A stretch of DNA of 64,000 nt from Paenibacillus roseus (GCF_016424485.1 NZ_JAELUP010000014.1:51633-115632), one strand, 5' to 3'. Shown: positions 47,108 through 55,770, numbered from the stretch's first letter. Notes: generated by a model not told the origin, from the sequence alone. A program made the numbers and translations.

Positions 47108-47163
47108 GAAGCGAAAGTAGCGACAACAGCGACAAATTACGCTACTTTCTCATCTTTCGCTTC
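47108..47163. repeat. GCGAAAGTA element, copy A
   Basis: GAAGCGAAAGTAGCG (47108-47122) with CGCTACTTTC (47140-47149) and TTTCGCTTC (47155-47163) form overlapping inverted repeats around GCGACAACAGCGACAAATT. The element lies upstream of radC on the minus strand. Related copies are at 50832 and 55128. Confidence 0.65.
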
Positions 47164-47185
47164 ATTGGGAAGTGGAGTCAACGAG

Positions 47186-48691
47186 TCACTCCGCAGGCTT
47201 TTTCTCAATTGTGATAAACTTGGCTGGCCCTTCGTTTTTAATGTCAAAGGTGATGCCTCGCTTTTCCAGATTGGACTTTACTTCGCCAAGTCTTCTGGAT
47301 AAAATGTGCGCGGCCTTTGGCCACATTCTAGCCTTCGTGTTAATTCGCTCATGAAAGGCAACGTTTTCTAGCGCGTCGAGAAGTCCGGTCACTGTGCTAT
47401 GCCATTCAGGCTGCTTGTCCATTAGGACGCATATGGCAGTCGCTACGGGATTGGATTCAATCGCTTCCGTATTGGTGCGCGTTATATTTGCCTTGTAAGC
47501 CTCCAGGAACAGGTTCCCGTCCAATCCGGCAGCCTCTGCGACGGCATAACCCCAGCGCGTAAAGTCGGCCATGCGGAATAGCTCGGGAAGTTGCACGGAT
47601 GGATAAAGCTTCATGGCTTTACCCACCAAGTCATAGATAGCTCCCAGTATGCAGGGCTTGGCTGCTTCAAAATCCGCCCATATCGTGCTTTCCTCTTTCC
47701 GATCTTTTTCCTCGATACGTTCAAGCTCTATGAGTATAGAGCGATCCAACAAATCGGGGCGACTAGCCACAACATGAATGCCATTTAACACAATGCAACG
47801 TTTGAAGCTCAGGATGACTTCCTCATCATCAGTGAAAAGTTTCCGCTTGCTAATGCCGCCACCAGTAACCGCAGTACAGAGCAAATCGCTTTTCTCGGCT
47901 GTGAGCGAATCGAGATTGTCCAAGCAAAGCATATAGTTTTTGGATAACGACAAAGCCAAGTCCCCAGTTCCTGATGGCAGAAAGGTTGTATCCTGCTTGG
48001 CAGGATCGACAAGGGAACGAATGATACGAGTAGACGTCGTTTTGGCAGCGCCTTTCTCACCTGAAAAAATAAGCGCAGGATGAGGGATGCCCGGAATGAA
48101 ACAGGTAACGAGATAGATCATGAAAAGCAATTCGTCCCATTCGTCCTTAATGCGAACATGCTGTAGAATGTCGCTCAGTTTGCCTCCAGCAGCGGGAAGC
48201 GATTGAGGCGCTACATTCAGTGTTCGGTGGAATAGGATAGGAGGTTGCGCCTCAACCCTATATCCTTCATTCGAAATCTTGATTACGCTTCCGCTAACGT
48301 CCCCGTTGTCGTAGTAAATCGAATCTTGATGATGAGCGATTCGCAAATGAAGAGGATAAACAAGTTCCTCCTCATGCGCCTTCATCATCAATACACGGTT
48401 CGTCTGTTTAATGGCATCAGGAGAAGGCGGAGAGTTGAAGTCGGCAAAGTATTGACGCATAAGCCAGCGATCCAAGGCTTTACTGCCTATTTTTTGTATT
48501 TCTCTCTTTCCGCTTGATTCAATGACTGCATACGCCTCATTGTATTGATTCAGAAACAGCTTGAGTTCGGAAGCAAGCCGAATGAGCGTATCGGTTTGCG
48601 TTTCTTTTTTCTCTTGCAGTTGAGGCGACTCTAGGGTTGTTTGAGCCGTGTCTAACGTTTGAGTTAGTCCGGCGGTTCCGCTTGTATTCAT
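47186..48691 (-). CDS. Primase/helicase-like ATPase of a mobile element
   Basis: 501 aa, ATG 48691 behind GGGGAGGA. Walker A is FSGEKGAAKTTS (about 208-219), Walker B is YMLCLDNLDSLT, and an SKRKLFTDDEEVILSF sensor-type region follows. The layout (an N-terminal domain with poorly defined motifs, then AAA+ ATPase) is common in replication proteins of plasmids, integrative elements and satellites. It is probably the element's helicase or primase-helicase; no clear primase active site is visible. Confidence 0.72.
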   Translation of the reverse strand: MNTSGTAGLTQTLDTAQTTLESPQLQEKKETQTDTLIRLASELKLFLNQYNEAYAVIESSGKREIQKIGSKALDRWLMRQYFADFNSPPSPDAIKQTNRVLMMKAHEEELVYPLHLRIAHHQDSIYYDNGDVSGSVIKISNEGYRVEAQPPILFHRTLNVAPQSLPAAGGKLSDILQHVRIKDEWDELLFMIYLVTCFIPGIPHPALIFSGEKGAAKTTSTRIIRSLVDPAKQDTTFLPSGTGDLALSLSKNYMLCLDNLDSLTAEKSDLLCTAVTGGGISKRKLFTDDEEVILSFKRCIVLNGIHVVASRPDLLDRSILIELERIEEKDRKEESTIWADFEAAKPCILGAIYDLVGKAMKLYPSVQLPELFRMADFTRWGYAVAEAAGLDGNLFLEAYKANITRTNTEAIESNPVATAICVLMDKQPEWHSTVTGLLDALENVAFHERINTKARMWPKAAHILSRRLGEVKSNLEKRGITFDIKNEGPAKFITIEKKPAE

Positions 48692-48722
48692 TTTTTCGTC
48701 CTCCCCTTAGTTGATGGATACT

Positions 48723-48750
48723 GGGTCTTGTTCTTATTAGAACAAGACCC
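48723..48750. other. Perfect 12-bp hairpin between replication genes
   Basis: GGGTCTTGTTCT, TATT loop, AGAACAAGACCC. No T-run on either strand. It lies between the gene at 48765-49376 and the ATPase and may regulate message stability or bind protein. Confidence 0.6.
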
Positions 48751-48764
48751 GATGAATGAGTGAA

Positions 48765-49376
48765 TTACATGCTTCCCCAGACTTTCTTCTGAGGCGATTT
48801 GGCGGGAGAAATTCTATTTTTCCTCAAAGGGTTAGTTGGCTGATGAGGCTTATTGTTGATATCCTCAGCGGCTTCCGTTTGCTTTGTTCGCTCTAAGTCA
48901 TTAGGTGAAATGTTGGTCGTCTCTTCTTCCTCCTCATCATCAAAAATGGATTGAGAGGCTGAGACAGACGATTCGCGTTGCTTCTTCCAGGCAAGGAGTT
49001 CCTTGGGAAGTTCTTCGCTTGACGGGACGAGTTGAACAACATTGCTGTAGGTGCGATTTTGGTACGTATTTTCTTTAATAGTGACCAAGACTTGTTTTCC
49101 GATAAAGAATTCGCAATCAAAATCTTCATTAAACCGGGGCAGAGCGCCAAATGTGTTGCAAAGCACATACATGGGATCTCCTGGGTTCCAAAATAGCGGA
49201 ACCGTCTGTGTTACGTTCATTAGTTCTCCGTTGACAGGAATGGTGATGGACAATAGGAGCGCCTGGTATTGCAGCCCTTTTTGAGAAGTTTTGTCCTCGA
49301 TATTCCAATCGTTAATGATGCCAATGTATTTGTCTCCTGGTGGACGAGTAAGCTTTGCTTTAACCATCATTTTCAT
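48765..49376 (-). CDS. Probable DNA-binding protein with acidic middle
   Basis: 203 aa. The first 125 residues are strand-rich (DKYIGIINDWNIEDKTSQKG, LQYQALLLSITIPVNGELMN, CEFFIGKQVLVTIKENTYQN), like an OB-type fold. DDEEEEETT forms an acidic linker and the end is basic (RKNRISPAKSPQKK). The size, the folded front half and its place before the helicase suggest a single-strand DNA-binding function, but no family match is sure. Confidence 0.5.
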   Translation of the reverse strand: MKMMVKAKLTRPPGDKYIGIINDWNIEDKTSQKGLQYQALLLSITIPVNGELMNVTQTVPLFWNPGDPMYVLCNTFGALPRFNEDFDCEFFIGKQVLVTIKENTYQNRTYSNVVQLVPSSEELPKELLAWKKQRESSVSASQSIFDDEEEEETTNISPNDLERTKQTEAAEDINNKPHQPTNPLRKNRISPAKSPQKKVWGSM

Positions 49377-49474
49377 GCGTAGGCACGCTCCTTATTTAGG
49401 ACGCTTTGCGTCAAATGTAGTAAACCGAGAGTGATTGTTCAGGCCGCTATCCTGAACGTCTTGAAGAATGAATA

Positions 49475-49496
49475 GGCCCGGATTGTTGGCCGGGCC
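49475..49496 (-). terminator. Hairpin after the 49520 gene
   Basis: GGCCCGG and CCGGGCC, 8-base loop; on the minus strand TATTCATTC follows, a weak T-rich tail. Confidence 0.5.
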
Positions 49497-49519
49497 AGCA
49501 TAAGGCCCTGGTAAAGAAG

Positions 49520-49936
49520 TTACTGTTTTCTGATGATACGGCCTACTTTTCTGCGGTCAGCATCCTTCAGATTATGAAGAGGCGCAATCGAGAAGTTCCC
49601 GTATACGTTGTGACTGAAGTAGAGCGAAATGCCTGAATTGCTGAAGCCGTGTTTTTCGAGCAGCGTCCGTATTTGCTGTTTTCGCATGCTCATGTAGTTG
49701 AGCAGTGAATGGAATTCAGAAACGGGATCACGCTCGATTGCATTGAGGCATGTGACCTTGAGTGCTGTTGACTTGTAGCAGAGCTTGACTTCATAGTAGC
49801 TACCAAGCTCTTGAAGTAGAGCGTTTAAACATTCGTCACTTGTTAATTGGCCAGCAGGTATGATGAAGTGCATGCCTTCCTCCAGGGCTGGATTTTCTTC
49901 GTTGATTGGGGCAATGCCTTGATTAAAATTGTTCAT
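49520..49936 (-). CDS. Hypothetical element protein, 138 aa
   Basis: ATGGAGAG-type site upstream. The core (HFIIPAGQLTSDECLNALLQ, VKLCYKSTALKVTCLN) looks alpha/beta and the C-terminus is basic (DADRRKVGRIIRKQ). No family is recognised. It lies upstream of the probable DNA-binding protein on the same strand. Confidence 0.55.
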   Translation of the reverse strand: MNNFNQGIAPINEENPALEEGMHFIIPAGQLTSDECLNALLQELGSYYEVKLCYKSTALKVTCLNAIERDPVSEFHSLLNYMSMRKQQIRTLLEKHGFSNSGISLYFSHNVYGNFSIAPLHNLKDADRRKVGRIIRKQ

Positions 49937-50042
49937 TTGATTTTCTCTCCATTCGATTTAGTTTAGTGACCTCGGCGAATCCATAACACCTTATTTAATT
50001 TTCAAAGAGCATAGCTGAGTGCGACGGGGTATTGAAAAGCAA

Positions 50043-50069
50043 TTATGAAGAATGATTTATGTGAACCAT
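50043..50069 (-). CDS. Possible 8-aa leader peptide
   Basis: An AAAGGAGG site with ideal spacing leads to ATG 50069 and MVHINHSS, then TAA. It lies about 110 bases before the gene at 49520-49936 and might be an uptake or attenuation leader. The peptide is too short for coding evidence. Confidence 0.25.
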   Translation of the reverse strand: MVHINHSS

Positions 50070-50119
50070 CGTAGCCTCCTTTACACAAGATGTTGTCTAC
50101 ACATTCAGAATAAAATAAA

Positions 50120-50147
50120 AAGCGCCTTGCAAAAATGCAAGGCGCTT
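50120..50147 (-). terminator. Strong terminator of the 50181 gene
   Basis: AAGCGCCTTGCA and TGCAAGGCGCTT are perfect 12-bp arms; on the minus strand TTTTATTTTATT follows. Confidence 0.85.
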
Positions 50148-50180
50148 AGCATGTAACTTTCTATTGACAAAAGTTTATGG

Positions 50181-50738
50181 TTATGATAAAAGAGAGGCTT
50201 CTTTGTTCACTTTAGGTGAAAGCTTTGTTTCAATCCATTGATCCAGGCCCAAATGGATTTCTTTCAAAAAGTCTACATGCTCATTATAATTTAGTTGTAA
50301 CCCTGATACTTGATTGGCAATTTCTTGAAACTTATGGATAAGATCAACGTTCAATTCATTAATCTGTTTTTTGCTCAGGAGTTCAATAAGATTGAGCCAG
50401 TCTGTTTTTAGTTCTTCATCTTCTATATTATTGGCTATATTCGTCATGCGTTCGTGAAAATCCATGGCGTGCTTGTAAACATCAGAACTATTTTTGCCCA
50501 ATGATTTCTTTGAAGTGGTTTGAATGAGATACGATTCTCCCATTTCCCTTAATAATTGCGTCAAGATGTCTTTTTCAGCAGGATAAAATGCAATCTCACC
50601 AGAATCATCTTTGAGCATATCCATTGTAACGCCAATGAAATCCATGAATTTTTTAAGCCGCTTGTAAAGGATGTCGTATTCACAAAACAAAATGTCGCAA
50701 AAGTCTTTTAATCGTACTGTTTTTTCTTGTTGCCCCAA
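50181..50738 (-). CDS. Hypothetical helical protein, 185 aa
   Basis: TTG 50738 lies 9 bases after GGGAG. The product is helical throughout (LKDFCDILFCEYDILYKRL, ILTQLLREMGESYLIQTTS, WLNLIELLSKKQINEL). No motif is recognised. A copy of the GCGAAAGTA element (50832) lies upstream of its start, as for radC and the 54050 gene. Confidence 0.6.
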   Translation of the reverse strand: MGQQEKTVRLKDFCDILFCEYDILYKRLKKFMDFIGVTMDMLKDDSGEIAFYPAEKDILTQLLREMGESYLIQTTSKKSLGKNSSDVYKHAMDFHERMTNIANNIEDEELKTDWLNLIELLSKKQINELNVDLIHKFQEIANQVSGLQLNYNEHVDFLKEIHLGLDQWIETKLSPKVNKEASLLS

Positions 50739-50831
50739 TGATGTCAGCTCCCACTTTTTTGTAATGAAATTATTCTAACATTAATAATTTAACCCATCAA
50801 TCTAATAGATAAAAACCATCAGGCTGATTTG

Positions 50832-50846
50832 AAAGCGAAAGTAGCG
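50832..50846. repeat. GCGAAAGTA element, copy B
   Basis: AAAGCGAAAGTAGCG, matching the left arm of copy A over 14 bases. The partner arm is only weakly present (CGCTACC near 50899). It lies 94 bases upstream of the gene starting at 50738. Confidence 0.55.
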
Positions 50847-50871
50847 GCAGTCGAGAAAGCGGCCTCCAAAT

Positions 50872-50905
50872 AAAAAAAAGATAGCGCCTTTGAGGGGACG
50901 CTACC
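50872..50905 (-). terminator. Terminator of the secreted-protein gene
   Basis: On the minus strand GGTAGCG and CGCTATC (one G-U) enclose a short loop and are followed by eight T. It ends the gene at 51037-52347. Confidence 0.75.
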
Positions 50906-51036
50906 TTCAGCATTTTCTGCCAGAATTGATATTTCATTTGAGTATATGAAATTTGAACACCAAGATTGACTGTCGTATCGCTCACGTGGACAATACTTAT
51001 AGGTCTATTTCGCGTGTGAAATGCCGAGTCTTGCGA

Positions 51037-52347
51037 TTATTCATATGAGACGAAACTGGTTAATTCCCCAGCATCAGTAATGATTTGAACAAAGTACGCT
51101 TCTCCTAAATTGCCATTAAAGCTGACTCCTTGATTATTTTTAAAAGATGATAATGAAATCGTCAGACCTCCTTCGTAGCGGTTGGGCAGCTCGAATGGAG
51201 CGTTGATTGGATACTTGTAGTCCATGATAGAGATGCTTTTAATTTTTAAACCCACATCCAAATCGTCTGTAATATTTATTGTATCATTGGTCAGGGTAAT
51301 CGACAGGTTCTCCAATGCCTGTTTATTGATGGTATTTACTTCCTCAGGGAAGTTTAACCCTCCTCCAGTACTTTCGGAACGTGCTTTTCGAATGTCATAT
51401 TCGTCAATGCTCCGCAAAAAGTTCCCAGCAATCATCACGTTCATTGGAGTGGTGAACTTCACGCCTAGCTCATTTACGAGGTTAACGGCATTTTGCCCCA
51501 CAGGCAAGCCGTTAACCGTTGTTCCGTCTCCTTTCTTGATTTTAGTTGAACCCAGATAAAAGATTTGAAAATAGTGGCTATCGGTCCAACTTTCCGTCAT
51601 CTTGTTATATTTCCCGCCAGTATGACCAATTGCGACAGTAACGGTTTGTCCGGTGCTCATCTTTACCTCAGAAATTTCGTCAATTTCGACAAAAGTCAGG
51701 TTTACTAAGCTGCTGTAATAGCTGCTAATGCTTTTTGTAATTGATGCCTCAGAGGTTGCCTTTGCGATTTTATCTAGGGAAAGAGGGTCGCGATTCATTT
51801 CGAAAAATTGCTTCTGGTGCTGATTTAATGTTTTTAGACTTGTGCTAGAGAGAGTAACACCTTCTCCATACTTGCTCAACGCGAGCTTTATGCTATCAAC
51901 TCCGATGTTGGCGGTTGTGCTTGAAGCGCTGGATGTAATTGTAATTGTGTCTGTTTGGGCATTCCAATTCACCGTAGCTCCAAGGATTTGTGCGACTTTA
52001 CGGAGCGGCACATAAGTAACGCCGTTGAGGCTGGGCAAGTCTACACCCGAAATGGTAGAGCCATTTACGATGAGGCGGGCTGTACTGCTCTTTTTCATGC
52101 CATTAGCTTTTTCTTTGCCTGTGCCTACGATGACAGTGTTGCTTGCTTGGTGCCAGGTGACTTCTACGCCAAGTACGGTTGCGATTGCCCTTAGCGGCAG
52201 GTAGGATGTCCCTTTAATTGTTTTTACTTTGACATCGGTGACGACTTTACCGTTCACAATCAATTTTGGTTCCTGCGCGGCAAAAGTGGGCGAACTGAAA
52301 GTGACTAGCAGTACGGCTATCATAAGAGTGGTTATAAACTTTTTCAT
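51037..52347 (-). CDS. Secreted protein with two copper-amine-oxidase-like N-terminal repeats
   Basis: 436 aa, AAGGAG upstream. Signal peptide MKKFITTLMIAVLLVTFSS with cleavage near FAA. Two stalk repeats follow: PKLIVNGKVVTDVKVKTIKG with YLPLRAIATVLGVEV, and ARLIVNGSTISGVDLPSLNG with YVPLRKVAQILGATVNW. The C-terminal 290 residues are not recognised. Such proteins are exported and often wall-associated in Paenibacillaceae. Confidence 0.82.
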   Translation of the reverse strand: MKKFITTLMIAVLLVTFSSPTFAAQEPKLIVNGKVVTDVKVKTIKGTSYLPLRAIATVLGVEVTWHQASNTVIVGTGKEKANGMKKSSTARLIVNGSTISGVDLPSLNGVTYVPLRKVAQILGATVNWNAQTDTITITSSASSTTANIGVDSIKLALSKYGEGVTLSSTSLKTLNQHQKQFFEMNRDPLSLDKIAKATSEASITKSISSYYSSLVNLTFVEIDEISEVKMSTGQTVTVAIGHTGGKYNKMTESWTDSHYFQIFYLGSTKIKKGDGTTVNGLPVGQNAVNLVNELGVKFTTPMNVMIAGNFLRSIDEYDIRKARSESTGGGLNFPEEVNTINKQALENLSITLTNDTINITDDLDVGLKIKSISIMDYKYPINAPFELPNRYEGGLTISLSSFKNNQGVSFNGNLGEAYFVQIITDAGELTSFVSYE

Positions 52348-52755
52348 GTGTTGAATCTCCTTTTTAATAGAATGATGCTATAAACAATTTTTAGTGGTAG
52401 TGGCAACAACGTTTGTGACGAATTTTTTTATCGCTTTTTTAAGGTTTGCTGTCAGCTCATAAGTAGTGTTTTGAGTTTCTGGTATCCTGCAGCAGCCGTC
52501 TCATAAACTCAATTTATAGCTTTGGCAATCATTAGCTAGGTCATCGCAATAGTAACCCCTCCCCATGATTTTTGCAGTTATTGTTGAAGCTTGTGTGGTA
52601 CCTCAATAAGTCATTCACAGCCCACACGTAAATTCCTACTTATGATTCTGCCAAATGATCCCTTTGAACTAGATTGATTATACTAGACTTATAAGTACAT
52701 TAAAAGAATAAATTAACTTTTAATACCCTTCTGGTCATGAGCTTCCTTCTCTAGC
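52348..52755. other. Gene-free divergent region
   Basis: About 400 bases between the secreted-protein gene and the XRE gene. AT-rich near 52660-52720, where promoters for both directions must lie, but I see no element I can define with confidence. Confidence 0.4.
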
Positions 52756-52782
52756 ATGAATAGTAGAGGGATAGGTGATCGA

Positions 52783-53151
52783 ATGGTCGAATTGAAGGTT
52801 TTAGTAGGAAATCGTCTCCGTCAGATACGAAAAGAGAAGGGACTCACGCAACTCGTGGCTGCTGAAAGGGCAGAACTGGAGGCGACTTATCTGGCAGGTG
52901 TGGAACAGGGGAGGAGGAATATTTCTCTCGAAAGCTTGGAGAAGATCGTGAAAGCGCTGGAAGTCGAGCCGATAGAAGCATTTCGATTCGGTGCTCTGGA
53001 ATTGAACAACGACTTGGCTGAAAAGCGGGACTCCATTCGCTTGCTGTCGGCATTCTTGGAAGAGAGAAGCATGGAAGAGATTGAACTGATTCGAAAGCTC
53101 GCAAAAGACGTCACGGCAACCATTGACATTGAGAAGCGAAAGAAAGACTAA
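52783..53151 (+). CDS. XRE-family transcription regulator
   Basis: 122 aa from ATG 52783, with AGGTGA upstream; an in-frame ATG lies at 52756. The HTH is LRQIRKEKGLTQLVAAERAE, ATYLAGVEQGRRNISLESLE and KIVKALEVEPIEAF. The C-terminal part is a helical dimerisation-type segment. It is a SinR-like small repressor, convergent with the gene at 53187. Confidence 0.82.
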   Translation: MVELKVLVGNRLRQIRKEKGLTQLVAAERAELEATYLAGVEQGRRNISLESLEKIVKALEVEPIEAFRFGALELNNDLAEKRDSIRLLSAFLEERSMEEIELIRKLAKDVTATIDIEKRKKD

Positions 53152-53155
53152 GCGT

Positions 53156-53190
53156 GCCCGATCCTTTATGGAATCGGGCCGTTTCTTTAT
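53156..53190. terminator. Terminator between convergent genes
   Basis: GCCCGAT and ATCGGGC arms, then CGTTTCTTTAT on the + strand. It ends the XRE gene. Confidence 0.6.
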
Positions 53191-53705
53191 GGGCTTGGAT
53201 AATGACGATCAAGATATTCGCGGACGGCCGAATTCAGCAAGTTTGCGATCTTGGGAAACTCGCCCTGCCGATGCAATGCATGAACACGATGGAACAGAGG
53301 GTTTTCTAAGTAGGTCGTCATTCGCCTGTATCGCTCGCTGAATGGCGGCGCTTTTTTCGGTAATGGCGTGGGAGATTCGCTAGACGAGGGCGTTTCATCA
53401 GATCGTGCCCCTGCGAGCGGCATGGGGACAGAAGGCGGATTCCCTTTTGGACGCAGGACAGGCTGACGTTTACTGCTCGGAATGGCTTTGCGTGCAGTCG
53501 GAAAGGCAGTCTCTATCGAAAGTCCTTCTGTATCGTGCAGTCGTTTGGCTGTCGTTAATGTTAGCTTCTCACCAAAATCTTTATCTTTGCTTGATTCGTC
53601 TTCTTTTGTCACAGAGGAAGGAACCCCTGCTGTAGGCAAATGAAGGTTTCGTTTTTCAGAAACTTGTTCACTAGCATCTGAAAAGATAAGCGGTTCTTGG
53701 CTCAT
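53187..53705 (-). CDS. Ribbon-helix-helix-like protein with long disordered front
   Basis: 172 aa, GGAGGG upstream. Residues 1-120 are rich in Ser, Pro, Lys and Glu. The last 50 residues (FSERYRRMTTYLENPLFHRV, HALHRQGEFPKIANLLNSAV, REYLDRH) give strand-helix-helix, as in plasmid ribbon-helix-helix proteins. It starts next to a cluster of palindromes (53726-53796). A partition or copy-control adaptor is possible; this is inference. Confidence 0.55.
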   Translation of the reverse strand: MSQEPLIFSDASEQVSEKRNLHLPTAGVPSSVTKEDESSKDKDFGEKLTLTTAKRLHDTEGLSIETAFPTARKAIPSSKRQPVLRPKGNPPSVPMPLAGARSDETPSSSESPTPLPKKAPPFSERYRRMTTYLENPLFHRVHALHRQGEFPKIANLLNSAVREYLDRHYPSP

Positions 53706-53725
53706 AGGGAAATCCCTCCGAAATC

Positions 53726-53796
53726 GTATTAGGCAATACCTATGTCAGCGTATACGCTGACATAGACGACTACATCGTCGTCTACGTCTACCTAAT
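53726..53796. promoter_or_regulatory. Cluster of three palindromes
   Basis: GTATT-AGGC-AATAC (53726-53739), then a perfect 26-bp palindrome made of CTATGTCAGCGTA and its complement (53740-53765), then TAGACGAC-TACATC-GTCGTCTA (53763-53784). ATTAGG and CCTAAT bound the set. It lies upstream of the ribbon-helix-helix-like gene and could be a partition site, a replication site or a complex operator. Confidence 0.7.
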
Positions 53797-53802
53797 GGAT
53801 TG

Positions 53803-54063
53803 TTAGTGGTCAGATTCCGAGAGAGTTGCGAATGGCAGCAGATGAAGCTGAACTTGAAGCGCTTCATCGTCAATCAATTGAAAGATGGATCGCCATGCTG
53901 AAATCAGGCAGTGTACAGTGGGCAAATGAAGATTTTCACCCGATGACCGCGCGCATCTCCACGCGGCGGCGAGCATGACCTGACAGGTTTCCAATTGTTT
54001 CAGCAGATCGTCTTCCTGCTCAATCAGTGCGGTATGTTTGGCGACGCGATCATGATCCATCAT
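53803..54063 (-). CDS. Small hypothetical protein, 86 aa
   Basis: ATG 54063 follows GAGGAG; the longer frame to 54228 is within the upstream gene. The product (MMDHDRVAKHTALIEQEDD, LLKQLETCQVMLAAAWRC, LISAWRSIFQLIDDEAL) is helical. It overlaps the upstream stop by 14 bases and is in the same operon. No family is recognised. Confidence 0.55.
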   Translation of the reverse strand: MMDHDRVAKHTALIEQEDDLLKQLETCQVMLAAAWRCARSSGENLHLPTVHCLISAWRSIFQLIDDEALQVQLHLLPFATLSESDH

Positions 54064-55099
54064 GTTTCTCCTCTGTGAGGACATACTTCGGGTTGATCGA
54101 GACAGGCTCGTCCGCATATCGCAGATAGAAGCGCATGTCGCGTGTTGATTTATTGGCCTGCTCGGTAAAAGCGCGGCGCACCTCCTGGTTTTGGAATAGC
54201 CAATAGTCCCGTTGCTTCTGCCCTCCAAAAAGGCTGACCAGCGCGTAGTTGAAGCTGGCGGGGTTGCAAATGCCTGCTGTGCCTAGAGGAAGTTGTTCGA
54301 TGACATCTCCGATCGTAAAGTCTGTTTGACCCTGATCGCTCGTTTCCTGTGAAAGGAGAAAGCAGGCAAAGAGGATGTCAGCGTTCGAACGATGAGGAAT
54401 CAGGTCAAGATGGAATCGCTTTGATGTGATTGTCTCCCAGGAAAATGAGCGAATCGTTGCTTCTTTCGACTTATAATCAGCAGGTAGAAGCTTGTAGGCA
54501 TGGCGATTGCCATACGATTTGAGGAAGCGATCGAGCTTAACTCGGGATTCGTTCCCGTGAGGGAGCTTGGGGAAGATGGATCGGAAGAATGAGGTGTAGT
54601 CCTGGATATCGAGGTAGGATAGGGTAGTTATGCGCTCTTTTTCGGCGTGTTCGATGGTTTTCAGCAATTCGAACATGGCGTCAATCCGATGGCGGTCTGC
54701 AAACTCGTATTGATCGGGCCGCTGAAGATGAAGCAGGAAGGCTACTGCTCCAAAACCATGATGCCAATCGCTCAGCTTTTGCTCCCAGAATACGAAGGCC
54801 TGTTCGGCATTGTGGGAGGGATGGTCGATGTATTCAGGCCAAGCTTTTAGAATGGCAGCAATGATTTTACGGTGGGAAAGAGCAATGTCTTTGCGCTGCC
54901 AGCTTCCGAAGTGCCAACTCAATGCTTTCTTAAGCGTGTCGGAGGGGACAGTTTTAGGATCACAGAAAATACGCTGCCATTCATTCAATGGCTCCATGGG
55001 ATATCTCGCAAATGGGAAATGATTTAAATGAGCTTCCAGTTTTTCTTGCACGGCAGCGGCAATGCTTCGTTTTTCTTTTTCGCTCATAGTTAGACTCAA
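54050..55099 (-). CDS. Possible plasmid-type replication protein
   Basis: 349 aa, TTG 55099 with AAGGAG 8 bases upstream. Helix-rich (EKEKRSIAAAVQEKLEAHLN, HFGSWQRKDIALSHRKIIAA, WPEYIDHPSHNAEQAFVFWE). No Walker, HUH or Rep_3 motif can be seen. I raise replication only because of its size, the GCGAAAGTA inverted repeat in front of it (55128-55182) and the partition-like neighbours. Confidence 0.4.
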   Translation of the reverse strand: MSLTMSEKEKRSIAAAVQEKLEAHLNHFPFARYPMEPLNEWQRIFCDPKTVPSDTLKKALSWHFGSWQRKDIALSHRKIIAAILKAWPEYIDHPSHNAEQAFVFWEQKLSDWHHGFGAVAFLLHLQRPDQYEFADRHRIDAMFELLKTIEHAEKERITTLSYLDIQDYTSFFRSIFPKLPHGNESRVKLDRFLKSYGNRHAYKLLPADYKSKEATIRSFSWETITSKRFHLDLIPHRSNADILFACFLLSQETSDQGQTDFTIGDVIEQLPLGTAGICNPASFNYALVSLFGGQKQRDYWLFQNQEVRRAFTEQANKSTRDMRFYLRYADEPVSINPKYVLTEEKHDGS

Positions 55100-55127
55100 G
55101 GGTATCGCTCCTTCTTTAATTGAATGG

Positions 55128-55182
55128 AAGCGAAAGTACCGAAAGTTGCGTCAAATTGTCGCTTCTGTCGGTACTTTCGCTT
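55128..55182. repeat. GCGAAAGTA element, copy C (perfect inverted repeat)
   Basis: AAGCGAAAGTACCGA (55128-55142) and TCGGTACTTTCGCTT (55168-55182) are perfect 15-bp arms around GCGTCAAATTGTCGC. It is the most symmetric of three copies and lies 29 bases upstream of the gene that starts at 55099. Confidence 0.7.
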
Positions 55183-55377
55183 TTGAAAGAATTTCTTTGG
55201 CAGCAGCAATTACCACAATCAAAGAAATAGATGCGTATGAATACAAAGAACATGGGGGATATGCTTCTGCCACTTCAGGGCAGGGTGATATGGTATGGGA
55301 GGTGCTTGACGGAATTAAGTGCACCAACTGATACCTTCATATCTCCTATGGTTACAAAAGAAGCTTGATTTTGAGTA
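55183..55377. other. Short intergenic stretch
   Basis: About 195 bases after the perfect inverted repeat. No promoter, RNA or gene can be supported here. Confidence 0.3.
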
Positions 55378-55770
55378 TCACACTCCTTCTTCAGAGTTAG
55401 CGATGAGCCAGCACTCTACTTGGACAGAATGAATGTCTTTTATCGTGAAAAATGTGATGCTACTTTCGTTATCCAGCAAAACGTAAATTTTATACAGACA
55501 GCTACCGTCGTTAAAAGTATAACGCTCAATGTATTCGGGGTAATATGTGCCCGCGGCGCAGGTAAAGACTAAATGGTCATCATGATTAGCATCGAGCTCG
55601 TCCGTTGCTTCTAAAATGAAGAACCAATGTCCGGGAGGAGGAAAGGCTTCATCTTCAAATGCTACGCGGATTAGAATCATGTAATCGCTAATAAATGAGA
55701 GGCAAGGGATTGGGAATAAATTGGTTGGACACAAGTTGGTGATCTCCTCATGGGATGTAAGGTCTATCAA
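55378..55770 (-). CDS. Hypothetical protein, 130 aa
   Basis: TTG 55770 has AAGGAGGA 8 bases upstream and overlaps the previous stop. Mixed strands (YMILIRVAFEDEAFPPPGHW, FFILEATDELDANHDDHLV, LYKIYVLLDNESSITFFT). No family is recognised. The pair with the next gene recalls small immunity- or cargo-type genes, but nothing more can be said. Confidence 0.55.
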   Translation of the reverse strand: MIDLTSHEEITNLCPTNLFPIPCLSFISDYMILIRVAFEDEAFPPPGHWFFILEATDELDANHDDHLVFTCAAGTYYPEYIERYTFNDGSCLYKIYVLLDNESSITFFTIKDIHSVQVECWLIANSEEGV

